Notes: a model not told the origin generated them from the sequence alone. A stretch of 64,000 bases of DNA from Ferruginivarius sediminum (GCF_003344765.1 NZ_QPMH01000015.1:1-64000), one strand, 5' to 3'. Shown: positions 29,737 to 40,020, counted from the first letter of the stretch. Program-made: numbers and translations.

Positions 29737-30311
29737 TGCTGCCAAGCCTCTCCGAGGTCGCATATGCCATCTACGGCGCCTGGCGCCTGCTGCAGTTCGA
29801 CCGCCGCGGCCACGATTTCTTCGAGATCTCCGAGCGCGCGTTCTGGCAGTCGTTCTTCGCGGGCGTTATCGTGCTGCCCGGCTACGCCATCCTGGTATTG
29901 CTGCATCTGAACCGGGCCGAGGTCGGAGCCGACGCGCTGTCGGTCGCAATCATCCATCTGCTTGCCTACACCATGAACTGGACGGCCTTCCCGCTGGCCG
30001 CCTACTACCTGGCGCTGGGCATGGACAAGGAATCACGCTGGCTCGGCTTCGTTGTGGCGCTGAACTGGTCGAAGGTGATCCAGCTTCTGATTTACCTGCC
30101 CCTGATCGGCCTTGCGGCCAGCGGAATCGCGGGTCCGGGGGCCAGCGGCCTGCTCTCCTTCGGCGCCATGATCCTGGTGCTGGTCTATCAGTGGTACGTG
30201 ACACGCACGGCCTTCGACATCACCGGCATGCAGGCCGCCGGGTTCACCGGGCTGGACGTGGTGCTGGGCATCTTTATTACGACGCTGACGGACACCGCCC
30301 TGGCCGCATAA
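29736..30311 (+). CDS. Uncharacterised multi-pass membrane protein coupled to dapE
   Basis: A 191-residue hydrophobic protein with about five membrane segments (around 43-62, 69-98, 105-133, 140-160 and 170-190). It has a short N-terminal amphipathic part containing AIYGAWRLLQFDRRGHDFFE. The ATG shares a base with the dapE stop (TGATG), so coexpression with dapDE is likely. I recognise no transporter or enzyme motif. A role in export or the envelope is only a guess from the context of diaminopimelate, a peptidoglycan precursor. Confidence 0.8.
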   Translation: MLPSLSEVAYAIYGAWRLLQFDRRGHDFFEISERAFWQSFFAGVIVLPGYAILVLLHLNRAEVGADALSVAIIHLLAYTMNWTAFPLAAYYLALGMDKESRWLGFVVALNWSKVIQLLIYLPLIGLAASGIAGPGASGLLSFGAMILVLVYQWYVTRTAFDITGMQAAGFTGLDVVLGIFITTLTDTALAA

Positions 30312-30340
30312 GGCGGCGGCCGAAGGCCGGCCGTTTCCCT

Positions 30341-31081
30341 CTAGTCGTAAGTCACCTCGGTCAGGTAAAGCCCGTCCGCCGGCGCCGTCGGGCCCGCCGC
30401 GCGCCGGTCGCGGGCCGCCAGGGCGTGGCGGACATCCTCGGGCAGCCATTTGCCTTGCCCGACCAGCTTCAGCGTGCCGACGATGTTACGGACCTGATGG
30501 TGCAGAAAAGAGCGGGCGCGCGCCTCGATCTCGATGTGCTCGCCCCGGCGGGTCACCATCAGATGGTCCAGCGTTTTCACCGGCGAATTCGCCTGGCACT
30601 CGCTGGCGCGGAACGAGGTGAAGTCGTGCTTGCCGCGCAGATGCTTCGCCCCGGCCGCCATGGCGGCGGCGTCGAGCGGCACCGGCGCCCACCATGCGCG
30701 CCCTGCTTCCAGCACCAGCGGCGGGCGGCGGTTGACGATGCGATAGAGATAGGCGCGGCCGGTCGCGGAGAAGCGGGCGTGGAAGTCCTCGGCAACTGGC
30801 TCCGCCGAGAGTACGGCCACGGCCTCCGCCCGCAGGTGCGCGTTCAGGGCGTCGCGCACGGTATCCGCCTCGAAGGCCTTATCCAGATCGAAATGCGCAA
30901 CCTGCCCCGTGGCGTGGACGCCGGAATCGGTGCGACCCGCGCCCTGAACCTCGGCGCGTTCGCCCGACAGGCGGTGGATCGCCTCTTCCAGGGCCTGTTG
31001 TACGCTGGGCCCGTTGTTCTGGCGCTGCCAGCCGACGAACGCGCCGCCGTCGTACTCCAGGACCAGCTTCCACCGGGTCAT
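30341..31081 (-). CDS. truA: tRNA pseudouridine(38-40) synthase
   Basis: A 246-residue enzyme converting uridines 38-40 of the anticodon arm to pseudouridine. The start is [20 protein letters not shown]; the catalytic Asp lies in [33 protein letters not shown] is also typical. Convergent with the membrane gene. Its ATG overlaps the fmt TGA; the def-fmt-truA order is common in alphaproteobacteria. Confidence 0.96.
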   Translation of the reverse strand: MTRWKLVLEYDGGAFVGWQRQNNGPSVQQALEEAIHRLSGERAEVQGAGRTDSGVHATGQVAHFDLDKAFEADTVRDALNAHLRAEAVAVLSAEPVAEDFHARFSATGRAYLYRIVNRRPPLVLEAGRAWWAPVPLDAAAMAAGAKHLRGKHDFTSFRASECQANSPVKTLDHLMVTRRGEHIEIEARARSFLHHQVRNIVGTLKLVGQGKWLPEDVRHALAARDRRAAGPTAPADGLYLTEVTYD

Positions 31082-32037
31082 GACAGCACGCTACCACGCT
31101 CCAGCGTATAGCCGCGCAGGAAGTCCTCCGCGTCCATCGGGCCCTTGCCGGCCCGCTGCACCCGTTTCAGCCGCAGCGTTCCCAGACCGCAGGCCACCTG
31201 GAAGTGCTTGTCGTCCACGATGGTGCCGGGTTTGCTGCCGGAGGGAGAGGCCGGGCCCACCTCGGCGCGCAGGACCTTGGCGCGCAGGACCTTCAGCGTT
31301 TCGCCGTCCGGCAGCGCCGTCGTGGCGCCCGGTTTCGGCGCGAAGGCCCGGATCAGGCGCTCCAGCTCGATGGCCGGGCGCTCCCAGTCGAGCCGCCGAT
31401 CCGCCGGCGCCAGCTTGTCGGCGTAGATCGCGCCCTCCTCGCTTTGCGGCTCGGGCTCGATCTCGCCGGCCTCCAAGCCTTCAAGCGCCGGTACGATCAG
31501 CCGCGCGCCCAACTCGGCCAGGGTATCGTGAAGCTGCCCGGCGTCAGCGTCGGGACCGATCGGCACCTCCTCGCGCATCAGGACGGGGCCGGTGTCCAGC
31601 CCCTCGTCCATCTGCATGATGGAAACGCCCGTCTTGTCGTCCCCGGCCAGGATGGCGCGCTGAATCGGCGCCGCGCCACGCCAGCGCGGCAACAGGGAAG
31701 CATGGACGTTCAGGCAGCCCAGGCGCGGCGCCGCCAGAATCGCCTGCGGCAGAATCAGACCGTAGGCGACGACGACGGCGGCATCCAGTTCCAGGGCCGC
31801 GAACGCCTGCTGCGCCTCTTCGTCCTTGAGACTTGTGGGCGTGCGCACCTTTATGCCACGCCGCTCGGCCTCCGCCTGCACGGGCGAGGGGCGCGGCTTG
31901 TGCCCGCGTCCGGCCTTGCGCGGCGGCTGGGTATAGACACAGGCGACCTCGTGACCCGCATCCAGAAGCGCGCGCAGGGTCGGCAGGGCGAAATCGGGCG
32001 TGCCCAGGAAGGCGAGGCGCAAGGGTCGTTCCACCAT
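31078..32037 (-). CDS. fmt: Methionyl-tRNA formyltransferase
   Basis: A 319-residue enzyme formylating initiator Met-tRNA with 10-formyl-[19 protein letters not shown] begins the Rossmann-like domain. The catalytic segment is [20 protein letters not shown] (Asn and His), with the later acidic residue in [11 protein letters not shown]. The C-terminal tRNA-binding domain begins ~210. It follows def by nine bases. Confidence 0.97.
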   Translation of the reverse strand: MVERPLRLAFLGTPDFALPTLRALLDAGHEVACVYTQPPRKAGRGHKPRPSPVQAEAERRGIKVRTPTSLKDEEAQQAFAALELDAAVVVAYGLILPQAILAAPRLGCLNVHASLLPRWRGAAPIQRAILAGDDKTGVSIMQMDEGLDTGPVLMREEVPIGPDADAGQLHDTLAELGARLIVPALEGLEAGEIEPEPQSEEGAIYADKLAPADRRLDWERPAIELERLIRAFAPKPGATTALPDGETLKVLRAKVLRAEVGPASPSGSKPGTIVDDKHFQVACGLGTLRLKRVQRAGKGPMDAEDFLRGYTLERGSVLS

Positions 32038-32046
32038 CGCCGGCGC

Positions 32047-32589
32047 CTAGACCGCCGCTTCCTTCTGGCTGACCTTGCCGCCCTTCTTCTGGCGCATCTT
32101 CGCCAGCTTGCGCATCAGCATGTTGCGCTTGAGGGAGCTGAGATGGTCGACGAAAAGGATACCGTTCAGATGGTCCACCTCGTGCTGGATCACGGTCGCC
32201 AGCATCCCCTCGGCCTCCATCTCGCGGATCTCGTTCTCGTGGTCGAGGTAGCGCACGCGCACCGCGTCGGGCCGGGTGACATCGGCGAAAATGTCGGGCA
32301 GCGACAGGCACCCCTCCTCCCCGGTCACCATCTGCTCGGAACGCTCCAGGATTTCCGGGTTCGCCATGCGGATCGGCTGCGGCTCCTCGCCCTCGCGAGC
32401 GCAGTCGATCACCAGGATGCGGCGAAGGTCGCCGACCTGCGGGGCCGCCAGCCCGATTCCCGGTGCGTCGTACATGGTCTCCAGCATGTCGTCCATCAGG
32501 GCGCGGATGTCGTCGTCCACCTTCTCGACAGGCTTGGCGACCTTCTTCAACGTCGGGTTCGGGGCAATCAGGATGGGCAGCTTGGCCAT
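32047..32589 (-). CDS. def: Peptide deformylase
   Basis: A 180-residue metalloprotease removing the N-formyl group from nascent proteins. Its three signature motifs are GIGLAAPQVG, EGCLSLP (metal Cys) and QHEVDHLNGILF (metal His pair and catalytic Glu). The ATG at 32589 begins MAKLPILIAPNP, the usual start. First gene of def-fmt-truA. Confidence 0.97.
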   Translation of the reverse strand: MAKLPILIAPNPTLKKVAKPVEKVDDDIRALMDDMLETMYDAPGIGLAAPQVGDLRRILVIDCAREGEEPQPIRMANPEILERSEQMVTGEEGCLSLPDIFADVTRPDAVRVRYLDHENEIREMEAEGMLATVIQHEVDHLNGILFVDHLSSLKRNMLMRKLAKMRQKKGGKVSQKEAAV

Positions 32590-32801
32590 GGCGTTTCCGA
32601 TTGTCAGCAGCGTGCAGAAAGGCACAATCCGTGTGGGTCTTTACCTATGGGGCCGTGGCGGTTCGGTCAAGATGCGCGCGCCAATGCGGCCGCTCGCCGC
32701 AGCCCCGCAGTGCGGGCTTGCGGTCCGCCGCCGTCTGCGGCAGCGTCGCCGTGCGGGCGCGCGCACACGGACTGCGATGTGGATGTGAGGGGTTCGACGC
32801 C

Positions 32802-32981
32802 ATGGACGGTTTTCAAAAGACGATGCTGGGCGCGGCGGCGGTGTTGCTGCTGGTGATCGTCATCGCCTTCTTCTGGCCCGGCATTCTCTACTACGCCGCG
32901 CTGGCGCTGGCGATCCTGTTCTTTCCGATCATCATCGCGATGTGCGGCGGCTTCGGCATTACCACCGGACAGCACGAATAG
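32802..32981 (+). CDS. Small two-helix membrane protein
   Basis: A 59-residue protein with two hydrophobic segments (about 8-27 and 29-49) joined at a FFWPG turn, and a short polar tail. Third codon positions are G/C-rich as in real genes. It sits alone between divergent def and convergent rppH. Function unknown; not matched to a named family. Confidence 0.6.
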   Translation: MDGFQKTMLGAAAVLLLVIVIAFFWPGILYYAALALAILFFPIIIAMCGGFGITTGQHE

Positions 32982-32993
32982 CCGCTTCGGGCC

Positions 32994-33524
32994 TTACTCC
33001 CTATGTCCGCGCCGTAGCCGCTCCACCACGGGGTGGAATTCCGCGATCACCTTGTCGTAGACGTCGCGCTTGAACGGCACGATCATCTGCGGCAACCGCT
33101 CCAGGTCGGCCCAGCACCAGGCTTTGAACTCGGGGTGGTGCGCTTCGAGGTCGATATCCTCGTCGTCGCCCAGAAAGTGCAGCGCGAACCAGCGCTGCGT
33201 CTGGCCCCGGTACTTACCGCCCCAGACACGCGGCACGAGATAGGGCGGCAGGTCATAGTAATGCCAGTGGCGGCTTTCGGCCAGGATCTCCGCCGCGTCG
33301 GTGCCGATCTCCTCCTTCAGCTCGCGCAGCGCCGCCTTGCGCGGCGTTTCGCCGGGGTCGATGCCGCCCTGCGGCATCTGCCAGTTGTCGCCGCGCACGT
33401 CCACGCGTTGGGCGACGAACACCTGTCCGGCGTCGTTCAACAGCATCAGGCCGACGCAGGGCCGGTAGGGCAGCGCCTCGATCTCCTCGGCTGTCGGCTG
33501 CCGGGGCTGTTGTTGCTCCGACAT
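32994..33524 (-). CDS. rppH: RNA pyrophosphohydrolase (Nudix)
   Basis: A 176-residue Nudix enzyme removing pyrophosphate from RNA 5' ends, or cleaving dinucleoside polyphosphates. The Nudix box is [20 protein letters not shown] plus [23 protein letters not shown] and [15 protein letters not shown] match the RppH group. The ATG at 33524 starts [11 protein letters not shown] with GGGAGGAG upstream. Downstream of the deacetylase and ctpA on the same strand, a conserved alphaproteobacterial order. Confidence 0.92.
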   Translation of the reverse strand: MSEQQQPRQPTAEEIEALPYRPCVGLMLLNDAGQVFVAQRVDVRGDNWQMPQGGIDPGETPRKAALRELKEEIGTDAAEILAESRHWHYYDLPPYLVPRVWGGKYRGQTQRWFALHFLGDDEDIDLEAHHPEFKAWCWADLERLPQMIVPFKRDVYDKVIAEFHPVVERLRRGHRE

Positions 33525-33561
33525 CGCTCCTCCCTGATCGAATCCGGCCTGTCGGTTGCGT

Positions 33562-34776
33562 TCAGCGGCCTGCCCGGGCGGCGCTGCGCGGTTGCACCGC
33601 CTCGGTAATCGGGACCAGCGCGAATCCCCGCTCGTCCAGATCCTGGCTCCACGTCGCCAGAAGGTCGAGCACCACGGGATAGGGATGGGCCAGCGCCACC
33701 GCAAGACCTTCCTGCTGCGCGATGCGTTCGATTTCCACCAACCGGGCCTCGACCGCCGGGCGGCTGACCTGCCCGTCGTCGATGGTGCGGTCGTTCAGCG
33801 CGTGCGGCAGGTCGATCCGCCGCGCGATCCGCAGCGCGGCCGGCGGGTTCGCCGTGCCGTTGTCCACGAACATCAGGCCACGCGCCCGCAGTTCGCGCAT
33901 GATCGGCTCCGCCGCCTGCTTCGAGGCCATGAAGCGCGAGCCCATCTGGGCGACCGCGCCAACGACCTCGCGTCCCCGCGACAGCGCCCAGTCGAGGCGG
34001 TCCAGGTTGCGCTGCTGCGCCGCCTCGGTCATCAGGGCCTGCGGACCCGGATCCAGCGCGGGAAAATCGCGCGGCTCCATCGGCAGGTCCATCAGCACCT
34101 CATGTCCGCCGGCCCGCGCGCGGGCGCTCCACTCCGCCGCGCGCCGCGCGTATGGCGTGAACGACAGCGAGATCGTGCCCGGCAGGCGTTCGATAGCGGC
34201 CTCGGTCGCCGCGCTGGAAAGGCCGAGCCCGCGCACGACAACGGCGATCCGGGGCAGGCCCTGTGGCGGGGCCAGACCGCGGGCATAGCGTTTCCAGGCA
34301 GGTTTCAGCGACAGCGTCGGTGCCGAAGGACTTTCCGCGGCACCTTCGCCGCCGCCGGCGCCGGCTTCAGTGCTATCGGTGTCAGTGGTACGCACTGCCG
34401 GCGTATCCTGGCTGTCGGATTCACGCGCGCTCGTCTGCTCCGGCACCGGCGGTGGGGGAATAGCCTCGCTCTCCAGCGTGCCCACGCTCACGCCGGTCGA
34501 AGCTTCGGGTGTGGGCTGATTGCCGCTCGGCCGCTGGACGTCCGCCTTCTTTTCCGTCTCACCGACCGGCGAAGGCGCATTGGACACCGGCTCCGCCGTC
34601 TCGGCGGGTGGCACGCTCAAACGGATCGTCTTGTCGTGCGCCACCAGCGCATCGGGATGTGGAAAGGCGAAGACATAGACAGCCCCCGCCGCCACGGCGA
34701 TCGCGAGCAGAATCCAGGCAAAAAGCAACCCTGGCCTGCTGCGAGGCGCAAGTCCAGGGTTGCGTCCTGCCCGCAC
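33562..34776 (-). CDS. Divergent polysaccharide deacetylase family protein (YibQ-like)
   Basis: A 404-residue membrane-anchored periplasmic protein. An N-terminal signal anchor (~17-38) and a long Pro/Ser/Thr/Glu linker (~45-155) precede a divergent polysaccharide deacetylase domain (~172-395). Landmarks are [41 protein letters not shown] and VALAHPYP. The first motif normally reads DDxG; here it reads RGLG, so one metal ligand may be changed. Members sit between ctpA and rppH in many alphaproteobacteria and probably act in envelope maintenance. Confidence 0.85.
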   Translation of the reverse strand: MRAGRNPGLAPRSRPGLLFAWILLAIAVAAGAVYVFAFPHPDALVAHDKTIRLSVPPAETAEPVSNAPSPVGETEKKADVQRPSGNQPTPEASTGVSVGTLESEAIPPPPVPEQTSARESDSQDTPAVRTTDTDSTEAGAGGGEGAAESPSAPTLSLKPAWKRYARGLAPPQGLPRIAVVVRGLGLSSAATEAAIERLPGTISLSFTPYARRAAEWSARARAGGHEVLMDLPMEPRDFPALDPGPQALMTEAAQQRNLDRLDWALSRGREVVGAVAQMGSRFMASKQAAEPIMRELRARGLMFVDNGTANPPAALRIARRIDLPHALNDRTIDDGQVSRPAVEARLVEIERIAQQEGLAVALAHPYPVVLDLLATWSQDLDERGFALVPITEAVQPRSAARAGR

Positions 34777-34804
34777 TGCTCAGGCCTCCTGCCCGACCGG
34801 CCGA

Positions 34805-36136
34805 TTAGTTGGTGACCCGCTGGCCGAACAGGGTCAATCCACGCAGAAGATCGACGGCGCGCGAGAGCTGATAGTCCTCTCGAAGCTGTGCCGCCTGCTG
34901 GTCGGCGGGATCGGTCTCGCCGTCGGCGTCCTCGCCATTGCCTTCCTCGGCCTCGTTCTCGGGTGGCGGGCCGGCACCGTCATTGCCCAGCGCACCGCGC
35001 AGATCGGCCTCGCGCCGCCCGTTCGGCTGCTCGACGACCTCGACGTTGGCCTGCTTGACCTGGATGTCGGGCTCGATCCCCTTGGCCTGAATGGACCGGC
35101 CGGAGGGCGTGTAGTAGCGGGCCGTCGTCAGACGCATGGCGCCATGACCGGGCAGCGGGACGATCGTCTGGACCGATCCCTTGCCGAAGCTGCGCGTGCC
35201 CATGACGATGGCGCGGCGATGGTCCTGCAGCGCGCCGGCCACGATCTCCGAGGCGGAGGCGGAGCCACCATTGATCAGTACCACCAGCGGCGCGCTGTCG
35301 GTGAGATCGCCGGCTTCCGCGTTGTAGCGCTGGCTGTCTTCCGCGTCGCGGCCACGGGTGGAGACGATCTCGCCCTTGTCGAGGAAACTGTCCGACACCG
35401 AGATCGCCTGCTCCAGCAGGCCGCCGGGATTGTTGCGCAGGTCGAGAACATAGCCCTGCAGGTCGTCGCCCAGTTCCTTCCGCATCTTGGCGATCTGCTC
35501 TTCGACGCCGGGCTGCGTCTGTTCGTTGAATGTGGTGATCCGCAGGTAGCCCACGCCGCCGAACACCTTCGAACGCACCGACTCGATGGTGATCGTGTCG
35601 CGGGTGATCGTGATGTCGAAGGGTTCCTTGCTGCCGCGCTGGACGGTCAGCTTGATGTCGGACCCGACCTTGCCGCGCATCCTGTCCACCGCCTCGGCAA
35701 GCGTCAGCCCCATGACCGGCTCGTCGTCGAGCGCGACGATCAGGTCGCCGGCCTGGACCCCGGCGCGGGCGGCGGGCGTGTCGTCGATGGGGGAGACGAC
35801 CTTTACCAGGCCGTTTTCCATCGTCACCTCGATGCCGAGGCCGCCGAACTCGCCCTTCGTCTGGACCTGCATGTCCTGGAAGTTGTCCTTGCTGAGATAG
35901 CTGGAATGCGGATCCAGCTCGCTCAGCATGCCGCGGATCGCGGATTCGACCAGTTCCTGGTCGCCGACCTTCTCGACATAGTCGGAGCGAACCCGCTCGA
36001 ACACGTCCCCGAACAGCTTGAGTTGCCTGTAAGTCTCCGAACGGTCGCCGTTGCCATTGTCCTGGCCCACGGCTGCCGCGGGAGAGAGGGCAATCAGGGC
36101 GGCGGCCGCCAGGGTCGCCAGTCGCATGTTACGCAT
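34805..36136 (-). CDS. ctpA: Carboxy-terminal processing protease (S41)
   Basis: A 443-residue exported serine protease. Signal peptide (~1-25), PDZ domain (~95-175, GLGIEVTMENGLVKVVSPID) and S41 domain with GYVLDLRNNPGGLLEQAI, the nucleophile in NGGSASASEIVAGAL and the general-base lysine in GTRSFGKGSVQT. The low-complexity C-terminus (~385-420) is rich in Glu, Gly and Asp. The ATG at 36136 overlaps the envC stop (ATGA), and ATG 36127 is an alternative. Pairing with EnvC fits cell-wall hydrolase control. Confidence 0.93.
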   Translation of the reverse strand: MRNMRLATLAAAALIALSPAAAVGQDNGNGDRSETYRQLKLFGDVFERVRSDYVEKVGDQELVESAIRGMLSELDPHSSYLSKDNFQDMQVQTKGEFGGLGIEVTMENGLVKVVSPIDDTPAARAGVQAGDLIVALDDEPVMGLTLAEAVDRMRGKVGSDIKLTVQRGSKEPFDITITRDTITIESVRSKVFGGVGYLRITTFNEQTQPGVEEQIAKMRKELGDDLQGYVLDLRNNPGGLLEQAISVSDSFLDKGEIVSTRGRDAEDSQRYNAEAGDLTDSAPLVVLINGGSASASEIVAGALQDHRRAIVMGTRSFGKGSVQTIVPLPGHGAMRLTTARYYTPSGRSIQAKGIEPDIQVKQANVEVVEQPNGRREADLRGALGNDGAGPPPENEAEEGNGEDADGETDPADQQAAQLREDYQLSRAVDLLRGLTLFGQRVTN

Positions 36137-37434
36137 CAGCCTCGTACCTTGTCGCCGGTTTGCGCCAGCCACGGCAGCGGATTGATCGGCTGCCCCGTGC
36201 GCCTGAGTTCCACGTACAGTTCCGGATTTTGGCCTTGGGAGCCGCCCATCACGCCCACGGGCTCGCCAGCGAGAACCCACTGGCCCACGATCGCATCGAT
36301 GCGCTCGAGTCCGGCCAGCAGGGAATGATATCGCTGCCCGTGTTCGATGATCAAGATGCGCCCGTACCCCTTGAACGGCCCGGCATAGACCACCTGCCCG
36401 TCATAGGGCGCGACGACCTGTGCCGCCGGCCGCGTCGCGATGGCGATCCCGCGCGATTCCGTCGGCCCTCCCGCCCGGCGCACCCGCTCGCCATAGCGGG
36501 TCACGACGCGCCCGCGCGCCGGCATCCGCAGCGACGCCTTGTTCCCGGGAAAGGCCCGAATATCCGGGGGACGGTTCAGGCGCGCCACCTGGCTCGTATC
36601 GGGTGTCGCCGCCGTCCCGGCCGTCGAGGCACCGCCCTGGCTTTCCGAGGGCGCGGCGGGCTTCTCCGGCGGCTTGGGCGTGCGGGCGGCAAGCGCCTCG
36701 GCCCGGATTTCCGCCTGCCGGCGCAGGTGGGCCAGCAACTCGCGCATGTCGGCGGCCTCTTCGGCCAGCTTGTCGGCGCGCCTTGCCGCGGCCTCGGACT
36801 GCGCCGCCGTGCGGGCGCGCAGCTCTTTCTTCCTGTCCAGCAGGGTCGAGAGATGGCGGCGCTCCTCGGCCAGCTTCGCGGCCGTCGCCCGCATCGTCTC
36901 TCGCTGTTCCTCAATGTCGCGGCGCAGCTTCGCCAGTTCCTCCAGATCGCCGCGCAGGCGGGCCGCCCGCCCCTCAATGGCGGGCACCGCAACGCGCAGC
37001 ATCATGGCGCCGCGCACCACTTCCATCGGCGAGCCCGGCGCCACCGCCAGGGCCTCCGGCGGCTGCACGGCGATACGCTGCAAGGCGGCCAGGGTCTCCG
37101 TCATCTGGGCCCTGCGGTCGCGCAGCTCCTTCTGTTTGGCCGTCTCCTCCGCCTGCAGCGAGGCCAGCGTCTCCTCCACCGCCGAAAGGTCGGCCTCCAG
37201 GTCCTGCGTGCGCCGGGCGACCGAGACCGATTCGGCCTTGAGCGCGCGCACCTCCTCGGACAGGACGTTCGCCTTGCGGCGCAGGGCCTGGGCACGAGCG
37301 CGGTCGGCCTCGGCCTCCTTCTCGATCTCCTCGGCCGAGCGGCCGCCCATCTGCGCCGGGGCGACAACCGGCGTCACCAGCAGTGCGAGCACCGTGAAAG
37401 CCAGGATCAAGGACGGGAGGCTAAGCCTGTACAC
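36136..37434 (-). CDS. envC: Murein hydrolase activator EnvC-like (M23)
   Basis: A 432-residue periplasmic protein. Signal peptide (1-27), long coiled coil (~30-245), Pro/Ala/Ser linker and a C-terminal LytM/M23 domain (~300-425: FPGNKASLRMPARGRVVTRYG, YDGQVVYAGPFKGYGRILII). The usual HxxxD and HxH zinc residues are largely absent: the ESRGIAIAT segment lacks the first His. This matches degenerate LytM factors that activate amidases rather than cut wall themselves. Overlaps the end of gpmI by 14 bp. Confidence 0.9.
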   Translation of the reverse strand: MYRLSLPSLILAFTVLALLVTPVVAPAQMGGRSAEEIEKEAEADRARAQALRRKANVLSEEVRALKAESVSVARRTQDLEADLSAVEETLASLQAEETAKQKELRDRRAQMTETLAALQRIAVQPPEALAVAPGSPMEVVRGAMMLRVAVPAIEGRAARLRGDLEELAKLRRDIEEQRETMRATAAKLAEERRHLSTLLDRKKELRARTAAQSEAAARRADKLAEEAADMRELLAHLRRQAEIRAEALAARTPKPPEKPAAPSESQGGASTAGTAATPDTSQVARLNRPPDIRAFPGNKASLRMPARGRVVTRYGERVRRAGGPTESRGIAIATRPAAQVVAPYDGQVVYAGPFKGYGRILIIEHGQRYHSLLAGLERIDAIVGQWVLAGEPVGVMGGSQGQNPELYVELRRTGQPINPLPWLAQTGDKVRG

Positions 37435-39004
37435 GTTGCTTTGACGCCCCGCTCTCGCTCTTGTTGTCTTTGCCGATGAGCGACCGGCCGGTCATCGCCG
37501 GCGGCTGCGGCAGCCCCATGAGCTGCAGCAGCGTCGGCGCCACGTCGGCCAGGCGACCCGGATGCAGGCTTTCCGCCCAATCCGGCGCACCCGCCAGCAC
37601 CACCGGAACCGGAAACTTGGTGTGGGCGGTGTGCGGCTCGCCGCTTCCGGGGTCGCGCATCTGGTCGGCGTTGCCGTGATCCGCCGTGATCAATAGGCAG
37701 CCGCCGGCCTTGGTCACCGATTCGACCAGCCGGCCGACGCAGGTGTCCACCGTCTCCACGGCGCGGATCGCGGCGCTCAGGTCGCCGGTATGGCCCACCA
37801 TGTCCCCGTTGGCGTAGTTCACCACCACAAGGTCGAACTGGCCGCTTTCGACCGCCGCGACAAGCCTGTCGGTGACCTCGACCGCCGACATCTCCGGCTT
37901 CTGGTCATAAGTCGCGACCTTGGGCGACGGGACGAGTATGCGCTCCTCGCCCTCGAAGACCTTCTCGCGGCCACCATTGAAGAAAAAGGTGACGTGCGGA
38001 TACTTCTCGGTCTCGGCGATGCGAAGCTGCTTCAGGCCGGCGCGCGACACCAGTTCGCCCAATACGTCCTCAGGCCAGTGCGGCGGGAAGATCGCCGGAA
38101 TCAGCGTCTTCAACTCATCGGAGTATTCCACCATGCCCGCCCGCGCGGCGAACCGCACGGTGCGCGCACGCTCGAAGCCGCCGAAATCCGGGTCGAGCAG
38201 GGCATGAAGGATCTCCCGCGCCCGGTCGGAGCGGAAGTTCGCCATGATGACGCCGTCGCCATCGGCCATGCCGGCATAGTGGCCGATGGCCGTCGGTTCG
38301 ATGAACTCGTCGCCGATGCCCTTTTCGTGGGCGCCCCGAACGGCGGCAATAGCATCCGCGGCCGATTCCCCCCTGGCGTCGACGAGGACGTCATGGGCTT
38401 TGCGCACCCGCTCCCATCGCTTGTCGCGGTCCATCGCCCAATAGCGGCCGCAGACCGTGGCGATCCGGGCTGCCGGCGCGTCGGCGCGAAAACGCTCCAG
38501 GTATTCCGCGGCGGCCATCGGCGGCGTGTCGCGGCCGTCGGTAAAGGCATGCACCGCCACCGGCACCCCCGCCTTCTCCAGCGTGTTGGCCAGCGCGGCG
38601 ATGTGCGCCTGATGCGAATGAACGCCGCCGGGAGAGAGCAGGCCCATGACGTGCGCCGTGCCGCCGCTGTCCTTCATGCGCGCGATGAAGTCCCGCAGCG
38701 TCTCCGCATCCGCCAGCGAGCCGTCGGCCACCGCCTTGTCGATGCGCGGCAGCTCCTGCCACACCACGCGGCCGGCGCCCAGGTTCATGTGGCCAACCTC
38801 GGAGTTGCCCATCTGGCCTTCCGGAAGTCCGACATCCTCGCCATGGGTGACCAGCGTGGCATGAGGGCTGGCCTGCCACAGGCGGTCCATCACCGGCGTG
38901 TCGGCCTGCGCGACGGCGTTGTCCTCGGTCTCGGGGTTCAGCGCCCAGCCGTCGAGCACGCACAGCACGACGGGGCGCGGTCGCTTGGTGTCGGTCTTGC
39001 TCAT
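37421..39004 (-). CDS. gpmI: 2,3-bisphosphoglycerate-independent phosphoglycerate mutase
   Basis: A 527-residue Mn-dependent glycolytic enzyme interconverting 3- and 2-phosphoglycerate. The start VVLCVLDGWALNPETEDNAV carries a metal Asp. The phosphoserine is in GQMGNSEVGHMNLGAGRVV. Later motifs are ANFRSDRAREI and LITADHGNADQM. The ATG at 39004 is preferred to one at 39013 (GGGG five bases before). Normal length. The operon nadD-rsfS-rlmH-gpmI-envC-ctpA is widespread in alphaproteobacteria. Confidence 0.96.
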   Translation of the reverse strand: MSKTDTKRPRPVVLCVLDGWALNPETEDNAVAQADTPVMDRLWQASPHATLVTHGEDVGLPEGQMGNSEVGHMNLGAGRVVWQELPRIDKAVADGSLADAETLRDFIARMKDSGGTAHVMGLLSPGGVHSHQAHIAALANTLEKAGVPVAVHAFTDGRDTPPMAAAEYLERFRADAPAARIATVCGRYWAMDRDKRWERVRKAHDVLVDARGESAADAIAAVRGAHEKGIGDEFIEPTAIGHYAGMADGDGVIMANFRSDRAREILHALLDPDFGGFERARTVRFAARAGMVEYSDELKTLIPAIFPPHWPEDVLGELVSRAGLKQLRIAETEKYPHVTFFFNGGREKVFEGEERILVPSPKVATYDQKPEMSAVEVTDRLVAAVESGQFDLVVVNYANGDMVGHTGDLSAAIRAVETVDTCVGRLVESVTKAGGCLLITADHGNADQMRDPGSGEPHTAHTKFPVPVVLAGAPDWAESLHPGRLADVAPTLLQLMGLPQPPAMTGRSLIGKDNKSESGASKQRVQA

Positions 39005-39099
39005 GGGCCCCATTTATAGCGAAGCGCGGCCCGAGGCGACAGTGGCGTAAACGGCCGCGCGCGATTTCCACTCAACGATGTTCCGGCGAAACCAATTGC

Positions 39100-39555
39100 C
39101 TAGCGATGGTAGGGGTGACCCGAGAGGATGGCCTGGGCGCGGTAAAGCTGCTCGGCCAGCAGAACGCGCACCAGCATGTGCGGCCACGTCATCGCGCCCA
39201 GCGACAGCTTGAGGTCGGCGCGGCGGAGAACGTCGTCGGCCAGCCCGTCGGCCCCGCCGACGACGAAGGCCAGATCCTGCACGCCCGTGTCCCGCCACGC
39301 CCGCAGCCTCTCGGCGAAGGCCTCGCTGGAGAGCGTCTTTCCCCCAGCATCGAGCGCGACAAGGGTGGCGCCCCCCGGCACGGCGGCCAGCAGCAGCTCG
39401 CCTTCCTCGGCCTTCAGCGCCTCGCCCTCGACCGGCTTGCGCGCCACGACCTCCTTGACCTCCAGCGACCAGGCGATGCGGGCAGCGTAGTCGTCGTAAA
39501 GCGAACGAAGGGAGTCACGCCGGAATCGCCCGACGGCCGCGAGCGTGATGCGCAT
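39100..39555 (-). CDS. rlmH: 23S rRNA pseudouridine-1915 N3-methyltransferase
   Basis: A 151-residue SPOUT methyltransferase that modifies pseudouridine 1915 in helix 69 of assembled ribosomes. It starts MRITLAAVGRF and contains LVALDAGGKTLSSEAFAERL, FVVGGADGL and the C-terminal LLAEQLYRAQAILSGHPYHR, the knot region that binds SAM. Same strand between rsfS and gpmI. Confidence 0.96.
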   Translation of the reverse strand: MRITLAAVGRFRRDSLRSLYDDYAARIAWSLEVKEVVARKPVEGEALKAEEGELLLAAVPGGATLVALDAGGKTLSSEAFAERLRAWRDTGVQDLAFVVGGADGLADDVLRRADLKLSLGAMTWPHMLVRVLLAEQLYRAQAILSGHPYHR

Positions 39556-39615
39556 ACCTGCAACGGCCCTGTCACGGCGGCATCCGCTTGATCGCACCGG
39601 CGCGCGCCGGTGTTC

Positions 39616-40020
39616 TCAGGCGAGTGCGGATGTGGCGCCCTTATCCTCGACCAGCGGCCCGCCCCACATCTTTTCCAGATTGTAGAAGGCCCGCACTTCG
39701 GGGCGGAAAAGATGCACGATGACGTCGCCGCCGTCGACAAGCACCCAGTCGCAACGCCCCATGCCCTCGGCGGCGGCGTTGCCCTGGCCGGCGTTCTTCA
39801 GCTTCTCGCGCAGGTGATCGGCCATGGCGCCCACCTGACGGCTGGAGCGGCCGCTGGCGATCACCATGTAGTCGGCCATGGTGCTTTTCCGCGACAGGTC
39901 GATGACGACAATATCCTCGGCCTTGTCGTCTTCGAGTGAATCCGTGACCAGGGTAAGCACGTCGTTCCGCCCGGTCCCGGTTTCTTCGCCGGCCAAAGCG
40001 GCCGGTCGTGCGGTCTGCAC
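39616..40020 (-). CDS. rsfS: Ribosome silencing factor
   Basis: A 134-residue protein that binds L14 and blocks 50S-30S joining. Conserved segments are DDKAEDIVVIDLSRKSTMAD, MVIASGRSSRQVGAMADHL and WVLVDGGDVIVHLFRPEVRA. No ATG lies at the expected place; the GTG at 40020 gives a normal-length N-terminus, though its GGAGG is about 15 bases away. A GTG just before LTLVTDSLEDD is another option. Confidence 0.92.
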   Translation of the reverse strand: MQTARPAALAGEETGTGRNDVLTLVTDSLEDDKAEDIVVIDLSRKSTMADYMVIASGRSSRQVGAMADHLREKLKNAGQGNAAAEGMGRCDWVLVDGGDVIVHLFRPEVRAFYNLEKMWGGPLVEDKGATSALA

